Assembly: GCA_963169105.1 (NCBI GenBank)
Contig: OY720639.1
Coordinates: 88,270,593 to 88,334,592 of the forward strand
From: Ceriagrion tenellum
Taxonomy: Eukaryota > Arthropoda > Insecta > Odonata > Coenagrionidae
Direction: 5' to 3'
DNA: 64,000 nt
Under the pieces are notes generated by a model. It was not told the DNA's origin, did no database searches, and was given only the letters and a program-made list of their open reading frames with translations. Positions 11,331-23,616 of this stretch are shown here, one piece after another. Each line of letters opens with the position of its first letter. Position 1 is the stretch's first letter. The translations under genes and the position numbers were made by a program.

Positions 11331-12184
11331 AATTAAAAGTATTTACACACTCATTGCTTTTTCTATTGGCCTATCATCAATGACTAGTTTCACCAAATAA
11401 AATCAATTAAATTAATTATGGCCAGTTTCAGGAACGACACATATGTACTCCATCGAGTTTTAGGAACCATTAGCCATGGCAACCATTCAATAATTGTCGC
11501 CGAAACATTCGATAAATTTATTAGTTTCATAACTAATGGCATGTTTTCATGAGTTCCCTAAGTAGCCAAGCTGGCGGAAGCGCAATGAACCGCTTGGAGG
11601 CATAATTACTAGATGAAAGAGTTGTTTTGAGACAAATGACCGGTATATTTACTCGAAATAATTATTCTGTGCATTATCAATTATTCCTAGTCTAAACTTT
11701 AGTATATTATGTCCGGTGGTAGAAGATTAGATTGAAAATTTGATGCTATTGACTATTGTTAAACAAGTTATGTAACTAGTATTTGTGTTCCTTTAACCCG
11801 AATATTTTAATGAGATCTATAACTAAATGGATCTCATAACTATTGATTCAATAAGTAAATGTTCTCGTAACCGACCATCATACGAATGAATAATTGAAAT
11901 AGAAATATTTAAAAATGGAGATACGAAGAGGGAACCGAAGTCGGAATCAGCCAACCTTTGAGATAGATGCCTAAGCTTTCATGGTACTCTGGAAGCTTTA
12001 CAACTGCTGGGGTTCGAACTGAAGCCTTCAAGGTTAAGAAACCAGTAAACTTGCCATAGGATGAGTCCAATTCCCTAATTTTTCCACTCATCCTTCCTGC
12101 ACTCCTTTTCCCAGCCAAAGAGGGGGAGAACTATTCGATATCAGGTCATTTCAGGATTTTAGTGAAGACCTTTTTCGTCGTGAA

Positions 12185-13075
12185 AAAATAATAATAATAA
12201 TAATAAAGTTTATTACTCCATACAACAAATTACATTTCAATAGCAAAATAGAGTAATTTTAGGTAGCCTTGAAGGAGAACCTGTTTAAGGCTACCATCAA
12301 ATAATATTACATTATGCTTTTCCTAAAAGATACATACATATAGCTCGTGCAGTGATACCGTGACAATTGCTTAACAGTGTAAGTTCGTACCTTAAAAGCT
12401 ACTTACTAATAGTTTACTTATAACTCATTACATCAATGATTTACAGCAATAAATGCTCTACACTCTCCTTGGTGAGAAGCCAAGAATGTACATTTTCCAA
12501 AAACTTTTTCACAGACTTAGAATTAGTACATGACAGGGGTAACATATTGTATACCTTTAGCCCTACATACAAAAAACATCTTTTAAACAACGTCAAGTTA
12601 GGTTTTGGTAATGGAATATTTTTTTTACGCAGGGCAATGTGAGAAGGTAGACACTGAAATACATCAGAGTTACCACTTCTGGTATAGAAACACCGTAGAA
12701 CCTTATAAATATATAGATGCCTCAATGGAAGCAAACGTAAATGAAGAAAAAGTGGGAAGGATTTTTCAAATCTGTTCTTTTTCAAAATAACACGAATAAT
12801 TCTTTTTTGTAAAAACACGGCAGGTTTCAAGGAGTTTAAATAAGCGCCACCCCAACAAAAAATGCCATAACTTAGTCTGGAATGTACTAACGCGTTATAA
12901 ATTATCCTAAGGAAATTTAAAGGACATTTATTTCTGATGAAATAAAAATTTGTCAATGTATTTCGCATAATATTTGTTAGATTATCAATATGTTGTTGCC
13001 ACTTTAAGGATTCGTCAATGGTTACTCCCAGGTACTTCAAACTGGAAACCCGTTCAATGGGCAAACAGCTGTTGC
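12185..13075 (-). pseudogene. LINE 3' fragment with open 207-codon frame and (TAA)n tail
   Basis: The minus-strand frame 13064-12441 is uninterrupted. It reads from LKYLGVTIDESLKWQQHI through a LSYGIFCWGGA segment and LQKRIIRVILKK to the end of the ORF. This is the thumb and C-terminal region of a non-LTR reverse transcriptase. After about 240 bp of 3' UTR comes AATAAACTTTATTATTATTATT, in other words a polyadenylation-like signal and a TAA microsatellite tail at 12186-12207. The 5' end stops abruptly near 13070 (5' truncation). The open frame over this length suggests it is younger than the other LINE pieces here. The clade is probably CR1/Jockey-like, not certain. Confidence 0.85.
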
Positions 13076-13079
13076 ATGA

Positions 13080-14335
13080 AAATCCCTGGAATGGCCACGC
13101 TCTGCTGTGAAACTTAGTCTTTCGAAATAAATTACTCTAGGAATCGCTTTAAAAAAAATTTTTGTGACCGCGTCACGTTCTAGTGGATTTCACCTGGATG
13201 ATCGGCGTAAAAATCTGATCTCATTGACCTTTTCATCGTTCACCTATGCGCTCGTAACGGTGACGTGATCTTTGACTCCTCCGTTCGTTTTTCATCTACG
13301 ATTTAAGCGTCCCGTTCGGCGTGGACAAGCGCTTGAAGTGCTTTAATTTTTGCACGCTCCAGCCATTAGAGTTCTATCTTCTTTTCCCTATTTCCGTCTT
13401 CGATCCCACGAGAGGCACACTTCTTTCCGGTCGTTCCGGTGTTTCCCATCGGTGATTTGAATTTCGGATCGCTATGAGATCATAACCTCAGCAACGGCTT
13501 GATTTATTTGTTTTTTTTTTAACCGAATCATGTGGACATCCCATGGCTCCTCTCATGGGGATATGGATTCTTTGCGGAGTCTTTGTGATGTAACTGTTCT
13601 AAATTGATAGATTGGCGTTCAGAATGAGGAGGTTGGAAGTATGAATAATTTGGGATTCGAGAATATAATAACATAATTGAAATTTAGGGGTAAGTTGAGA
13701 CTGTGATATACGTAATGAATACAAAAAACAAAAATTTCCCCTTCATTAAATAGCTACTGACATGAAAAGCACTTAATGTACCTCGAAATTGACGGAATAT
13801 ATTTTTGAAACCCGGTTCAGAATGGAGGCATAATTGTGAATGTAATGAACTGATTGTCATTCCATCAATTCTGATTCCACGTTACCGCACCAAGTGACTT
13901 ACGATTTGATATTTTTCACAGTTATTACAATCGTTTTAGGGAGAGAATGCGATGTGTGCGGATTCGTTGAATTTTGATCTTTTGCTTACCGTGGATTTTG
14001 CATTAAACCTCTTTTCTTGTCCTTGGTGATGAATTACTAATTTTCTTGATGATTTCTTTGTCTTGGAATCATTTTTTTTTAATCTTTACTTGTTGTTGTT
14101 AAGGTAAATGTTTGTAGCATTAGCATGCCAACACAATCAATAGGGGAATAGGGTCTCAGAGGGGAATGATTATTTATAAAAAATGTTTGGACGTAAAGGG
14201 AAAAATGTATAAGTCCTCGATGACACTTTCCATTAATTTCTCATTTCATTGTTGATTTTCCGAGGTCGTTGCGTCTCAAAATGGGTCCCAGGAGTTAGTC
14301 TCGTCATCCTCTCAGGTTTTTCTTTAAAAAACTAA
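13080..14335. other. no recognisable feature
   Basis: AT-rich sequence with short T runs. No homology-bearing frame or structured repeat seen. Confidence 0.5.
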
Positions 14336-14339
14336 TTCT

Positions 14340-14830
14340 CTCATACTCTGCTTAGGAATTTCGAAAGCTTTTACTTTGGAAAGGGCGTCTTCTTTTTTTT
14401 CTTGACTTCGTGCGTGAAATTGTTGGTCTAGTTCCCTTTCTCCATTCCTCTCTCCTTCTCTCTCTGTCTCATTATAAATTAATCCTTGCCCTTCAGCGCC
14501 AAGTATTTTGGCATCATTCTCGCCTATTTGCCTCGCAGTCCCCGCGGCCATTTAGTTTCGCCCACGCCTTTTTTTCCAGTCCCACATCCTCCGTTGCGGC
14601 GACTTGAGCCGCTTGCAAAACCGCTCCCATTTTCCGCTTCGCTGTCAATCAGCCGAGAGCCAATCCCAGCGGCACTCGCTAATCCTCACTCCCTTACGAC
14701 GTCAGTCGTCTTGAACACGTTCTCGCCCGTCGAATCCGAGCGTGTCTTCAGCGGACTATAGTGCTCGGAGTTCGCCGCGGAGAAGCGGGGACGATTATTC
14801 TCGGCCGAGGCAAAAGTTTATGCTATCCTC
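14340..14830. other. CpG-rich island, promoter-like composition
   Basis: A CT-rich left part (14440-14470) leads into a CpG-rich right part (14520-14800) with a CCGCGG, two CCAAT-box-like AGCCAATC words and a GACGTCAG. Composition and motifs would fit a promoter or enhancer, but I see no exon that follows. The frames 14410-14607 and 14486-14761 are chance openings in stop-poor sequence. Confidence 0.35.
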
Positions 14831-15721
14831 AGCTCCCATCGTACTTGTATTTAAGTTTAAGGCGGCTCTGACTTCAGGGCCACTTGTTACATTTTCTGAA
14901 AACTTCAATAACCCATCAAGGAAGTACGGAGATGAAAACAAATAGGGTTTCCATGCAAGTTAACTGTAGTTTACACTTGAAAGAGGATTTTTAACATGGG
15001 CTCTTAAGGAGATCAGATTACATCGGTAAAACGTAAATTTGTACGAGAAAGTATACTCGAGCATTTCGCGAACACTCATTGCAAGAAGATAATAGCCTTG
15101 GAAGATAGGATAAAAAGAAAATCTAGGCATTTTAAAGCCAATTTTTTTTTAATGTCATATATAATTCTGTCGTAATTGATGTCAAAATGCGGATGCAGAA
15201 GGTCAAAATGCGGTTCCATGCAGAAGGCGCTGTAGTCATCTCCTACAGCTGGTTAAATGTGTTCACTAAAAACGTACTCGTGGGATAATCTGCATATTTT
15301 GTACCGTAGTTTTAGTTTTCAATAAGTAAACCATCTCATCAGCGAAAGCAGTATTTTTAAACTGAATAAATAAAAGATTACTGAAACTTAGTTATTGTCT
15401 TGACTCACGTAGTGTGGCCTCAATCACCTTAATCGCATTTGATTCGAGCACAACAATGCTGCATTAAAATCTTGACTGATGGAAAATCAGTGTTTCCATC
15501 GTAGCAGGGCTTTTGCCCCACAAATTTTAATATTAATAGGTATGCATTGTCATTGAAACTCTTGTGAAGCGCATGCTCTCAAAGGAATACAAGCTCTGGA
15601 ATAATTTATCGACAGAAAAAAGGGAATTATATGCTGTTGATTCGTAAATCGCAGAAAAAAAAGAAGCGCTCTTGTTGAAGAGAATAATCAATGATAATCT
15701 ATGGTGGAAATTTGGGGAAAA

Positions 15722-16025
15722 AAACATACATACATACATACCCATCACGCCGTTCCCTTTCGGGGTAGGCACAGTCAAAATACTTCACTCATTAATACAT
15801 ATTTGTACACCTAACTCTGCTTCAATAATTTCCTCCATACTGACCTATCCTTGCAAACCTCTTTTGCCTCATTTACCCCCATACGCTGCTTCATACACGC
15901 CCTCCTGTTTTTAATACTCCTAATATTCCTCCTCCTAAGTATTTCCTCGACCACATTCAACCACAACTTTCTCGGCCTACCTCTACCCCTCACACCATTC
16001 ATTCTACTCTCACATATCCGTTGGG
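15722..16025 (-). pseudogene. LINE 3' end (family L-A, copy 1)
   Basis: The minus strand reads RGRPRKLWLNVVEEILRRRN, then RACMKQRMGVNEAKEVCKDR, then SVWRKLL and a stop at 15811. This is the C-terminal tail of a non-LTR ORF2 with the 'GRP..LW...VEE' and 'DR..WR' motifs. After a short UTR that includes CTACCCCGAAAGGGAACGGC it ends in a GTAT microsatellite (15724-15741). The same family occurs at 18925-20040 on the other strand. Only about 300 bp remain. Confidence 0.8.
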
Positions 16026-16029
16026 GAAA

Positions 16030-17215
16030 AATAGATTTTGAATAAATACTTCATGAATTAGTAAGGCATAATTGGCAGGTTACAAGACTTAAGAGCCCAC
16101 TGAAAACAATATCTTGGGTAGTCACGAATGAGACAGATTGCTAATGACGAATAGTGTGGACTGTTTCCTGGCAGCTTTCATTTTTCGCAACTTGCGCATA
16201 TGTAAGTCGTATTTTTGTATGAAATGAAAGGAAACATCCTAAAATAGCTAAGTACGACAAATACCCAGTGAAATAGCTGATTTTAAGTCAACTGAAATGG
16301 AACTCGTTTCCTTTTTTCATAGTAATGTGGCAAAAACAGGCAATCTTCAGACACAAAAACTGTCTCTATTGTTCTTTTTTCCAATTTTCTGAAAAATATA
16401 TCCGAGTGTCCTACTTATATAATATTTTGAGCATAAATTTTTCCATTATTCTGTGGATGGATTCATATTTTTCTCCTTCTGTTTCTCATTTTCGTTTGAG
16501 TTTATGCGGTGTTTGCATATCATATACGACTGAGATTTTCATGCATAATATAGATTCATAATCTCTAATACTGTGTGATTAAATACGAGTGTTTATTAGA
16601 ATATATGTCTAAGAATACTCATTCAGTCTCTATTTGGAATAGTAAGAGACGGGAAAGTTTGGCCAAGTAATATTTAACATGCTTTTATCATTGGGAGGAT
16701 AAGCTTAATTACTAACTGAAGGGGAACAGGATTTAATTATCTCCTGTTAGACAAATACACATTACTCTTAAAAACAGGTCAATTAGTGTGCTGCTCAGGA
16801 TTTTATAATCATTTGTTGACGGTAGTATATTGAACATTTATACCGAGTACTTCGTCTCTGCGAATCCTAGTTTTTTTTCTGTAGATTGTACCTCAATTTC
16901 GAGAGATGAATTAGTAGCTGGGAAACGGCCATTGAGTAGATGAAACAATTCAACTCCTGAATACCCAATTTAGCAATATTTGGGCTCGCGTGTTAGTTTA
17001 ATCTTTGTTCCATATAAATATTCATTGCTTTGCATTATATGAAGCTTGTATAATTTTTGTGAATGTTGGCATCGAGTATTTTAGGAATACAGACAACGCT
17101 AAAGGAAATTCGGGTCATTAGGTTTTCGATATACGTAAGGATCATAGAAAATAGGATTTATAGAACTATTTCCTAGCATAAGATCAGAAAATTATAATCT
17201 CGGCTTCTACTCGAG
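16030..17215. other. no recognisable feature
   Basis: AT-rich sequence without homology-bearing frames or long repeats. Confidence 0.5.
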
Positions 17216-17220
17216 TATAT

Positions 17221-18130
17221 TTTACATTTTCCCATGCTAAAATAATATTGCCATAGAATCACATATTGCGAATCTAACGAATTTGGTGCGTTTAAAAATA
17301 CATCGATGGTAAAATAAAAAGTGTCTTTCTATGCATTGGATCGAATTCCATCGTACTTTGTCGGAGATTATTCTTGTCAATTAATAATTTCGATGTAATA
17401 CATGAACTTTTCTGCTCACAAAAATAAATTTAAACTTGGTGGGAGATTTTTGGGAGTGAGATTCCGGAGTTCTTCAGGCGTGAAAGGAAAAAATGCGAAT
17501 TTTTTAAGAGGGGTTCACTCGCGAACTCCACGGGACCGCTTTATGCCGACCATCGGCCGCCATTCGGGCTACTCATTTCCAAAGTTCATTCAGTAGAAGA
17601 CGCTTCGAGGCGTTCAAGTTCGAGCGAGGGGATCACCGTTGTGGAAGCGAGACTTGGCTTTTCTGAACCTGCTCCATCCCTATGCAAAGCCTCAATCAAA
17701 TTTGACATTGTTCCATAATAAACTAATATTGCCAAAGAATCGCATATTACGAACCTTACAAATTCGGCCCATTATAAAATACATCGATGACAAAATAAAA
17801 TGTATCTATCTATGCATCGGATCCAATGCCATCGTGGTTTGTCGGAGTTGTTTCTTATCAATTAATAATTTCGATGTAATACATGAATTTTTCTGCTCAC
17901 AAAAATAAATTTGAACTTGGTGGGAGATTTTTGGGAGTGAGATTCCGGAGTTCTTCAGGTGTGAAAGGAAAAAATGCGAATTTTTTAAGAGGGGTTCATT
18001 CGCGAACTCCACTCTTTATGCCGACCATCGGCTGCCATTCGGGCTACTCATTTCCAAAGTTCATTCAGTAAGAGACGCTTCGAGGCGTGGTAGATCACCG
18101 TTGAAGAAGCGAGACTTGGCTTTTCAGAAC
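17221..18130 (+). repeat. ~480-bp tandem duplication (2 copies)
   Basis: Copy 1 spans about 17221-17680 and copy 2 about 17701-18130, head to tail with a period near 480 bp. Both contain the same small frame (17402-17596 and 17883-18071; 64 and 62 codons, starting MNFSAHKNKF). Copy 2 has a net 6-bp in-frame loss near its end and several silent and non-silent changes. Whether the frame is expressed cannot be told. No domain or signal peptide is visible and upstream sequence is equally conserved, which argues that the DNA, not a protein, was duplicated. Confidence 0.8.
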
Positions 18131-18131
18131 C

Positions 18132-18169
18132 TGCCCCATCCCCCACTGGATCGAGTGGGGGATGGGGCA
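18132..18169. repeat. perfect 16-bp hairpin at the duplication edge
   Basis: Arms 18132-18147 and 18154-18169 are perfect reverse complements (TGCCCCATCCCCCACT on the left) separated by GGATCG. The left arm begins inside the last bases of tandem copy 2, and copy 1 has the matching CTGCTCCATCCC at 17669-17680. It could act as an RNA hairpin or mark the rearrangement junction. Confidence 0.85.
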
Positions 18170-18219
18170 CGGAAGTCTCCTTTTTGACGTGCAAAGATAA
18201 TTAAATCACAGAAGAATGA

Positions 18220-18415
18220 ATCAAGCAGCCCTTTTCGTTCTCTCCTCCATACTTTCTTCTCGCCCAGCTAATACATATATATGTATTCTCACTCCCCCTT
18301 TATTATGTCTTTCCTGGAATCGCGTTTTCCATCCGGATGTGGAGAAAAGGCGGCGGGGTGGAAGAAGAGGGATTCTTTCTTGAATAAGAAGGGAAACTTC
18401 TTTTTGCAGCCGTTC

Positions 18416-18452
<37 letters not shown>

Positions 18453-18690
18453 CTCCTCCTTCCTCTCTAAGAAGATTCACGTCCTCTTTTCTCCGGAGAA
18501 ATTCCGGTCTTTTCGCCGACATATTTTTTTTACCTCTCACCCCATCCTTCCGGCTCCGTCCTCCACCCCCCCCCATTCCTCCCCTACCCTCTCCCACTTC
18601 CTCCCAGACTATTCTTTTCTCTCCCGTCTTCACATCCGCTCGTCTGCCCCATCTAACTCCTGCCGTTTCTCAGTCCTTTTAAAAGCATCT
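18220..18690. other. CT-rich island with (AC)n microsatellite
   Basis: A pyrimidine-rich island containing an AC dinucleotide run of about 14 units (18419-18447) and poly-C stretches near 18566. Frames open on both strands (18281-18682, 18289-18633) reflect low stop density and show no domain. Confidence 0.5.
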
Positions 18691-18924
18691 GGACGATCCA
18701 TTACAAAGCGTGCGTAAGACTCGATCGACTCATCTTTGAGGGATGAAAGTCATTGGCAACAATGTTGACCTGTTCTAAGATCTAAAATGTGAGTTGATAA
18801 TCGAATCCATATTGAAAATAAGTATTGTATTTCTCCACTGTTTTTATTTATTGCAAACGTACGACGCGTTTTCATCTTTCTGCGACTTCCATTACAATTG
18901 TTTATCTTTTATTAATCTTAAACT

Positions 18925-20040
18925 ATTTGACGTGCCTGTCCAAGGAAGCGAAAATCGCCGTGTACGAAAGTGTACTTTTCCCCACCTTTTTGGTAGTTTC
19001 CCCACACATGTTAGTGAAATATGGTCACGAAATATGGGAACAGCGAAGTATGTCACGATAGACATATGAGTTGGCTAAACGCCGTGGGTGTGAGTTATCT
19101 GAGGAGTGTTTGCCGCAAGAGTAGGAGGGATAGGGTATGAAAGGAGTGTGCTTCGTTGGTTTGGCCATGTTGAGAGAATGGATGAGACTTGAATAAAGAA
19201 GCAGATATATAAGAGTGAAATGAATGGTGCGAGAAATAGAGGTAGGCCGAGAAAGTTGTGGTTGAATGTGGTTGAGGAAATACTTAGGAGGAGGAATATT
19301 ACTCCCTAAATATGAATCAGTAAAACATTACTGCTTGACAGTAAGCTTTCATTGATTTGCCAAGTGCAAACGCCTCCACCGAGAATCAGTGAAATATTAC
19401 TGCTTGTGTCTGTGAACCTTCAGTTACTGATTTCCTCAGTAATTGCACCACTAATAAACCCGCAAAACTTCACTAAATCAATCAGTAAAGATTGACCATT
19501 GTTCCGCTAATATTCACTCAGGGAAAAAAATACAACTAAATTCCCTCAGTAACTACAGTACAGTAATAAAACATTAAATTACGTATAATATTAATTTCCA
19601 CAGCCATAGGTATCTTTAGAAGTGTACAAAATGCAATATATATTGAAATTGAATTAAGACTTGTATTAACATATAAGCTGAAAAACAAATAATCAAATTC
19701 ATAAGTACCATGTATTTTTTTAAAAAGTAAGCAAAATGAATCACACATCTGTCCACCATTACATCATATCACACTTAACATCTGTGTTTTGTTGGGTTAC
19801 TGACCACCAGTGGTAAAGACTTTACTGAAGATCAGTACTTGGCCACTAATCGTCGGTAAAATTTTACTGTTTACGAGTGATTCATGTTTTACTGTTTCAA
19901 TAAGTAGTATTTTTACTGATTCGGGTTTAATGAGTTGGAGTCTTAAAAACAGGAGGGCGTGCATGAAGCAGTGTATTTATGAGTGAAAATTTGTGACTGT
20001 CTACCCCGGAAGGTACGGCGTGATTGGTTTGTATGTATGT
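18925..20040 (+). pseudogene. LINE 3' fragment (family L-A, copy 2), interrupted
   Basis: Plus-strand reading gives LSKEAKIAVYESVLFP (18937-), then WEQRSMSR, then in shifted frames RSVCRKSRRDRV, a WFGHVERMDE-like stretch and the same RPRKLWLNVVEEILRRRN as the copy at 15.8 kb. After 19301 the homology stops and resumes at about 19935 with the matching CTTAAAAACAGGAGGGCGTG and the 3' UTR and GTATGTAT tail near 20035. The 19302-19934 stretch is therefore an insertion. Multiple frameshifts; a dead copy. Confidence 0.8.
19302..19934. mobile_element. MITE-like insertion inside the LINE fragment
   Basis: About 630 bp of AT-rich sequence missing from the sister LINE at 15.8 kb. The ends are inverted. 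The left has AATCAGTAAAACATTACTGC (19314-19333) and the right, read inward, has GAATCAGTAAAAATACTACT. The interior carries many CAGTAAA/TTTACTG words. No transposase remains. I could not fix the exact ends or the target duplication by eye, so the superfamily is open. Confidence 0.6.
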
Positions 20041-20607
20041 TCTATTTAACGAGCAATTCTTGTGCATATTTATGTTTTATATATATGTATATCGATATGT
20101 TAATAGTTTCTCGAAAACTACCCACCAGGTTCTCCTGAAAGTTGCTATGTAAGGATTTTAGGGTACGAGGAATCCATAGAGCTGAAGGCCTTAGGGCTGC
20201 AAAGGCCCCAAAGCCCCCTAAATGGTCCCCTATTTCACTAGGAATCAATGTAAAGGTTAATTGTTTTGCTTTTTTAAATTACTTACAATCAATATATAGG
20301 GTTTACATTTTCACTACCGGATGGCAGAAAGAATGAAGTATTTAGTTCTTGCAGTCAATTTTGTTTTAGACTTCGTTTTCGATTAAATATTACGTTTTCA
20401 CTGACAAAATTGTAACTTTTTCTCTAATTTCAATAACAACAACAACGCAACGATATTATTATGGAATCGGGCTGTTATGTAAATAACTCGAATAATAATG
20501 CCATCGTTAATAGCAAAATGACGAAATTAAGTCTCGTGGAAGTGTTCCTCGTCAGTTTTTGATAAATTAATAATTATTATTACCGAGCAAATCTCGTTCC
20601 CCCAGTA

Positions 20608-20945
20608 CTTAGTTGTAAACGTAGAACGCGTTTCTTAGATTGCTGTATCTTCAGGTACAATTGTTTATCTTTCATTTATTGAGTGTTACGATAGTGACCT
20701 TACGCCAAGAAGGAGTTAGGAGAACAAACTAATTTTTGTGAGCGAAGTCAGAGGAACTTAGATTAGGGGTTTGTGAGAAGGGAAATTTTTTCGGAAAGGA
20801 GTGGGGAGGGGTGCGGAAAAAGAAGCCCAAACCCCCCCTTTGTAACGTAAGATTACTGTCGTAGCAATCAATAAATAAAATATACACAATTGTACCTGAA
20901 GGCGCAACAAACTGCAAAACGCGTCGTATGTTTACAATGCATGAC
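20608..20945. mobile_element. PLE-type long palindrome
   Basis: Arms of about 100 bp (20608-20705 and 20838-20945) are imperfect reverse complements sharing GTAAACGTA/GTAAACATACGACGCGTTT, TTCAGGTACAATTGT and a TTTATTGA..TAC stretch. Each arm holds a decayed hammerhead-like core (CTGAAGA..GAAACGCG on the minus strand in the left arm, CTGAAGG..AAAACGCG on the plus strand in the right arm). A related single arm lies near 18850-18915. This is the same architecture as the palindromes at 1.7 and 43.3 kb. Confidence 0.6.
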
Positions 20946-21639
20946 TGTGGAATAGTACGATACTAATTTTCAGTATGGATTCGAATGTAAAATACTTGCA
21001 CAAAGTGATTCCTGAAGGTGTAAAGAGTGTAGATAACTTTTTGTGAAAGAAACAGAGACTGTCCGTAGATAGGTACGTAAGTATCGGGGCTCATAACCGA
21101 AATAGGCAGAAATTTGACTCTCGCAGGCGTTAATTCGAAAAAGTTTTTAATGCTCCTATTCATGAACGAGTGACACAATTTTTTACAAATTCGCAACCAT
21201 CTGCGACACTTAAACTCGTAATTACAACAAAAAATCTGGAAAATAAACAAATATTTGGTGACTGGCATTACCACGAATCGGTGAAAAGTGTCGCACTCAT
21301 CGCAAGTATTTAAAAAAATTGCAAACGAATTAACTGTTTCATAAATTTGAAAGAGGTGGAAAAATTTTAATGGCAAGCATTGCATGAAAGTTACGAAAGG
21401 TCATTGTTAATGATGTTAATAATGATGATGAGTGTACCAGCAGTGACATCCAAAGGAAAATTGCGTAATAGAAATAAGCAATCAGCAGTAGGAGGCAGCT
21501 GATGATGCGAACGATGAGTAAGAATCTAACAAAAAGTATGGCAAAGAACTCAATATGGTTATTCTAAGATAACTAAAAAGGTGCGATATTTTTAGGTTAA
21601 AGAAAGGGAGAGGGTTATAGAGAGAAAGGATTATAGAAG

Positions 21640-22215
21640 TTGTTAGACCCCACTCCTGCAGCTTGAGAAATTTAATTACTTGGGTTATTCGGTAGAGGAA
21701 ATCATGTACAAAAATAGTAAAAATTCGAAAGAGATATGCGCTAGCGAAAACACATTTCAGCAACAAGAGGGAAATTTGACGGGGAAGTTTTGTGAACGTT
21801 TAAATGAACGGATGCTGAAGAATTTAGTGCAGAGTGTAGCGTTCCGTGGAACGAAAACGTGGACTCGGGGACGGGGGCGCTGACAAATGCCCGTGAGTTT
21901 TTGAGCTGTGGCTGCGAAAAAGCATGAAAAAGGTGGTGGTGGACGGAGAGAAAGACAAACGAGATGGTGCTAGTCACGATGGGTTTGGGAGGGAAACTTC
22001 TGGAGGAGATAAGGATAGGCTGAGGAGGTCTCTTGGAAGAGGTAATGAGGGACAAAGTGATGGTGATACTGATGGAATTCTGGATAAATGAGAGAAGAAA
22101 AGAAAGAGGATGGACTTTATAGTGACCATGATGAGAGATAGAATGCATGCCGAGCTGAAAAAAGAAGTAATGTGCGGGTATAAGGATCTGTGCTTATGGA
22201 AGAATTATACTCTCT
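21640..22215 (+). pseudogene. LINE ORF2 C-terminal fragment (degenerate)
   Basis: In shifting plus-strand frames one reads FNYLGYSVEE (after the reverse-transcriptase core), a NLTGKFCERLNERMLKNLV block, FRGTKTWT (from the usual YGAETWT), WLRKSMKKVVVDGEKDKR and, at the end, RDRMHAELKKEV. The order matches the C-terminal half of a non-LTR ORF2. Many frameshifts and stops. The 135-codon frame on the other strand (21741-22148) is a shadow of this segment. Confidence 0.7.
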
Positions 22216-22219
22216 ACGA

Positions 22220-23095
22220 TGATTTATATCTGCATACTACCCCATGAGCTACCGCATGGGCGTGTAGCAGGGGGGTGTTAGAAACAGCCGTGTAAAGATG
22301 TAAGGGATAAGGTTTTGCTAGTTGAATGGTGACTAATATTATGGGAGTTTATTATGTGGGACTCAGTATTGATGTGGTCGCTTTTTGCGCGTGGGAACAA
22401 CTAATTTTTTTACCTATATGTTCGGCGATATATCTCTCTTATTTTATCGCTTCTGCCAGACCTAAAGGTGTAGTGAGGCGCCATGATAATATTCTCAGTG
22501 TCGCTCTGAAACAGTTCTGAATTTCTCAAGCAAGCTAAGCCCAGCTTGTTGCCTCCGAGTCTCTAGGGGTTCCCATCTTAATTACTAAAAGGTGTGAACC
22601 ACTATATTTTCGCTCATAGCAGTTTTTAACGAAGCGCGCAGCTTTCCTTAGTATTTTATTAATTTTCTTTTGGCTGATACTCTATGACTAGGGTTTCAAA
22701 AGCTCGCGGCGAATACGATGCGTCGCCGTACTAGAGGAAAGTAGCACTTTTGTTTTACTTTTTCATCCGAGGACCTTCCTGTTACACGCTTAACAAATCC
22801 TTGTTTCTTTAATCCTTTGCCAATTATGTTTTGTGTGTGTGTTTCCCACGATATTTATTAAGTTAAGGTAACTCTCAATTAGCTGAGATAATATTCTCAA
22901 TGTATAATTTTCTCATTTTTAAAGTAATTAACTTTCAAAAATGTGAAAACAGTAGATTTTTTTTATTATTTTGCGTAATAAAATTTCTCATGATTGATGC
23001 CTATTCTATCAGTTCCGATTCCATGCTCTATTTTCTTCAGATTTAAGTCAGACCCGCAGATATCTCGAATAGTAATCGAAGCATTTAAATCTCCA
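22220..23095. other. no recognisable feature
   Basis: AT-rich, no homology-bearing frame. A GTGTGTGTGT run lies near 22834. Confidence 0.45.
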
Positions 23096-23430
23096 GTCCC
23101 TGTGTACGTGCTGACGAGCCGTGCGATAGTGTGCGTTTCTCTCCCAGCTTCCCCTCTTGCCATGCCGATCCCCCTCCTTCAGCCTGCCCACAATCCCATC
23201 CTAAACGCCTCTTTCATCCCCAACCCCCGCAAAGTCTGCCCCCCGCGCGTCTCCTCTGCTTCCGGCGCTGCAAACGTGCGAATGAAGATGTTGGTGAAGC
23301 GCAAAACCGTTCACATCCCCGCGAGAGAGGTCTATCAACGAGGGGGTGGTTTTTTGTGGCCCTCACCTTTGGGACTTTCCAATTTTTCTTCCTTCGTGTG
23401 TATCCTTTTCTCTCTTCCGCATGTCAGTAC
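23096..23430. other. C-rich island within a 206-codon chance frame
   Basis: A C-rich stretch with few stops. The plus-strand frame 22994-23614 is the second-longest in the window, but it has no recognisable domain, starts and ends in AT-rich sequence, and overlaps equally long frames in other phases. I do not call it a gene. Confidence 0.35.
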
Positions 23431-23616
23431 ACAGTGCCAGTTTGGTCTGTTGCTATTGATGGGTTATTCGGTCATTTCCTTAACCTGCAGAACATTATTC
23501 TTTGATCCATTACACCACGTGATACGTTTTAAACTCCCTACGGACATCGTGAAATTAGGGTCGACGAATTTTGGGTTTGTAATAGTGTTTTTTTCGGTTT
23601 TTGGGTTTGGGTAATG

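Noticed and set aside
21741..22148. 135-codon minus-strand frame
   Set aside because: Serine-rich shadow of the degenerate LINE on the plus strand.
22994..23614. 206-codon plus-strand frame
   Set aside because: Second-longest open frame, but it centres on a C-rich island with few stop codons, has open frames in other phases too, no domain and no splice or start context.
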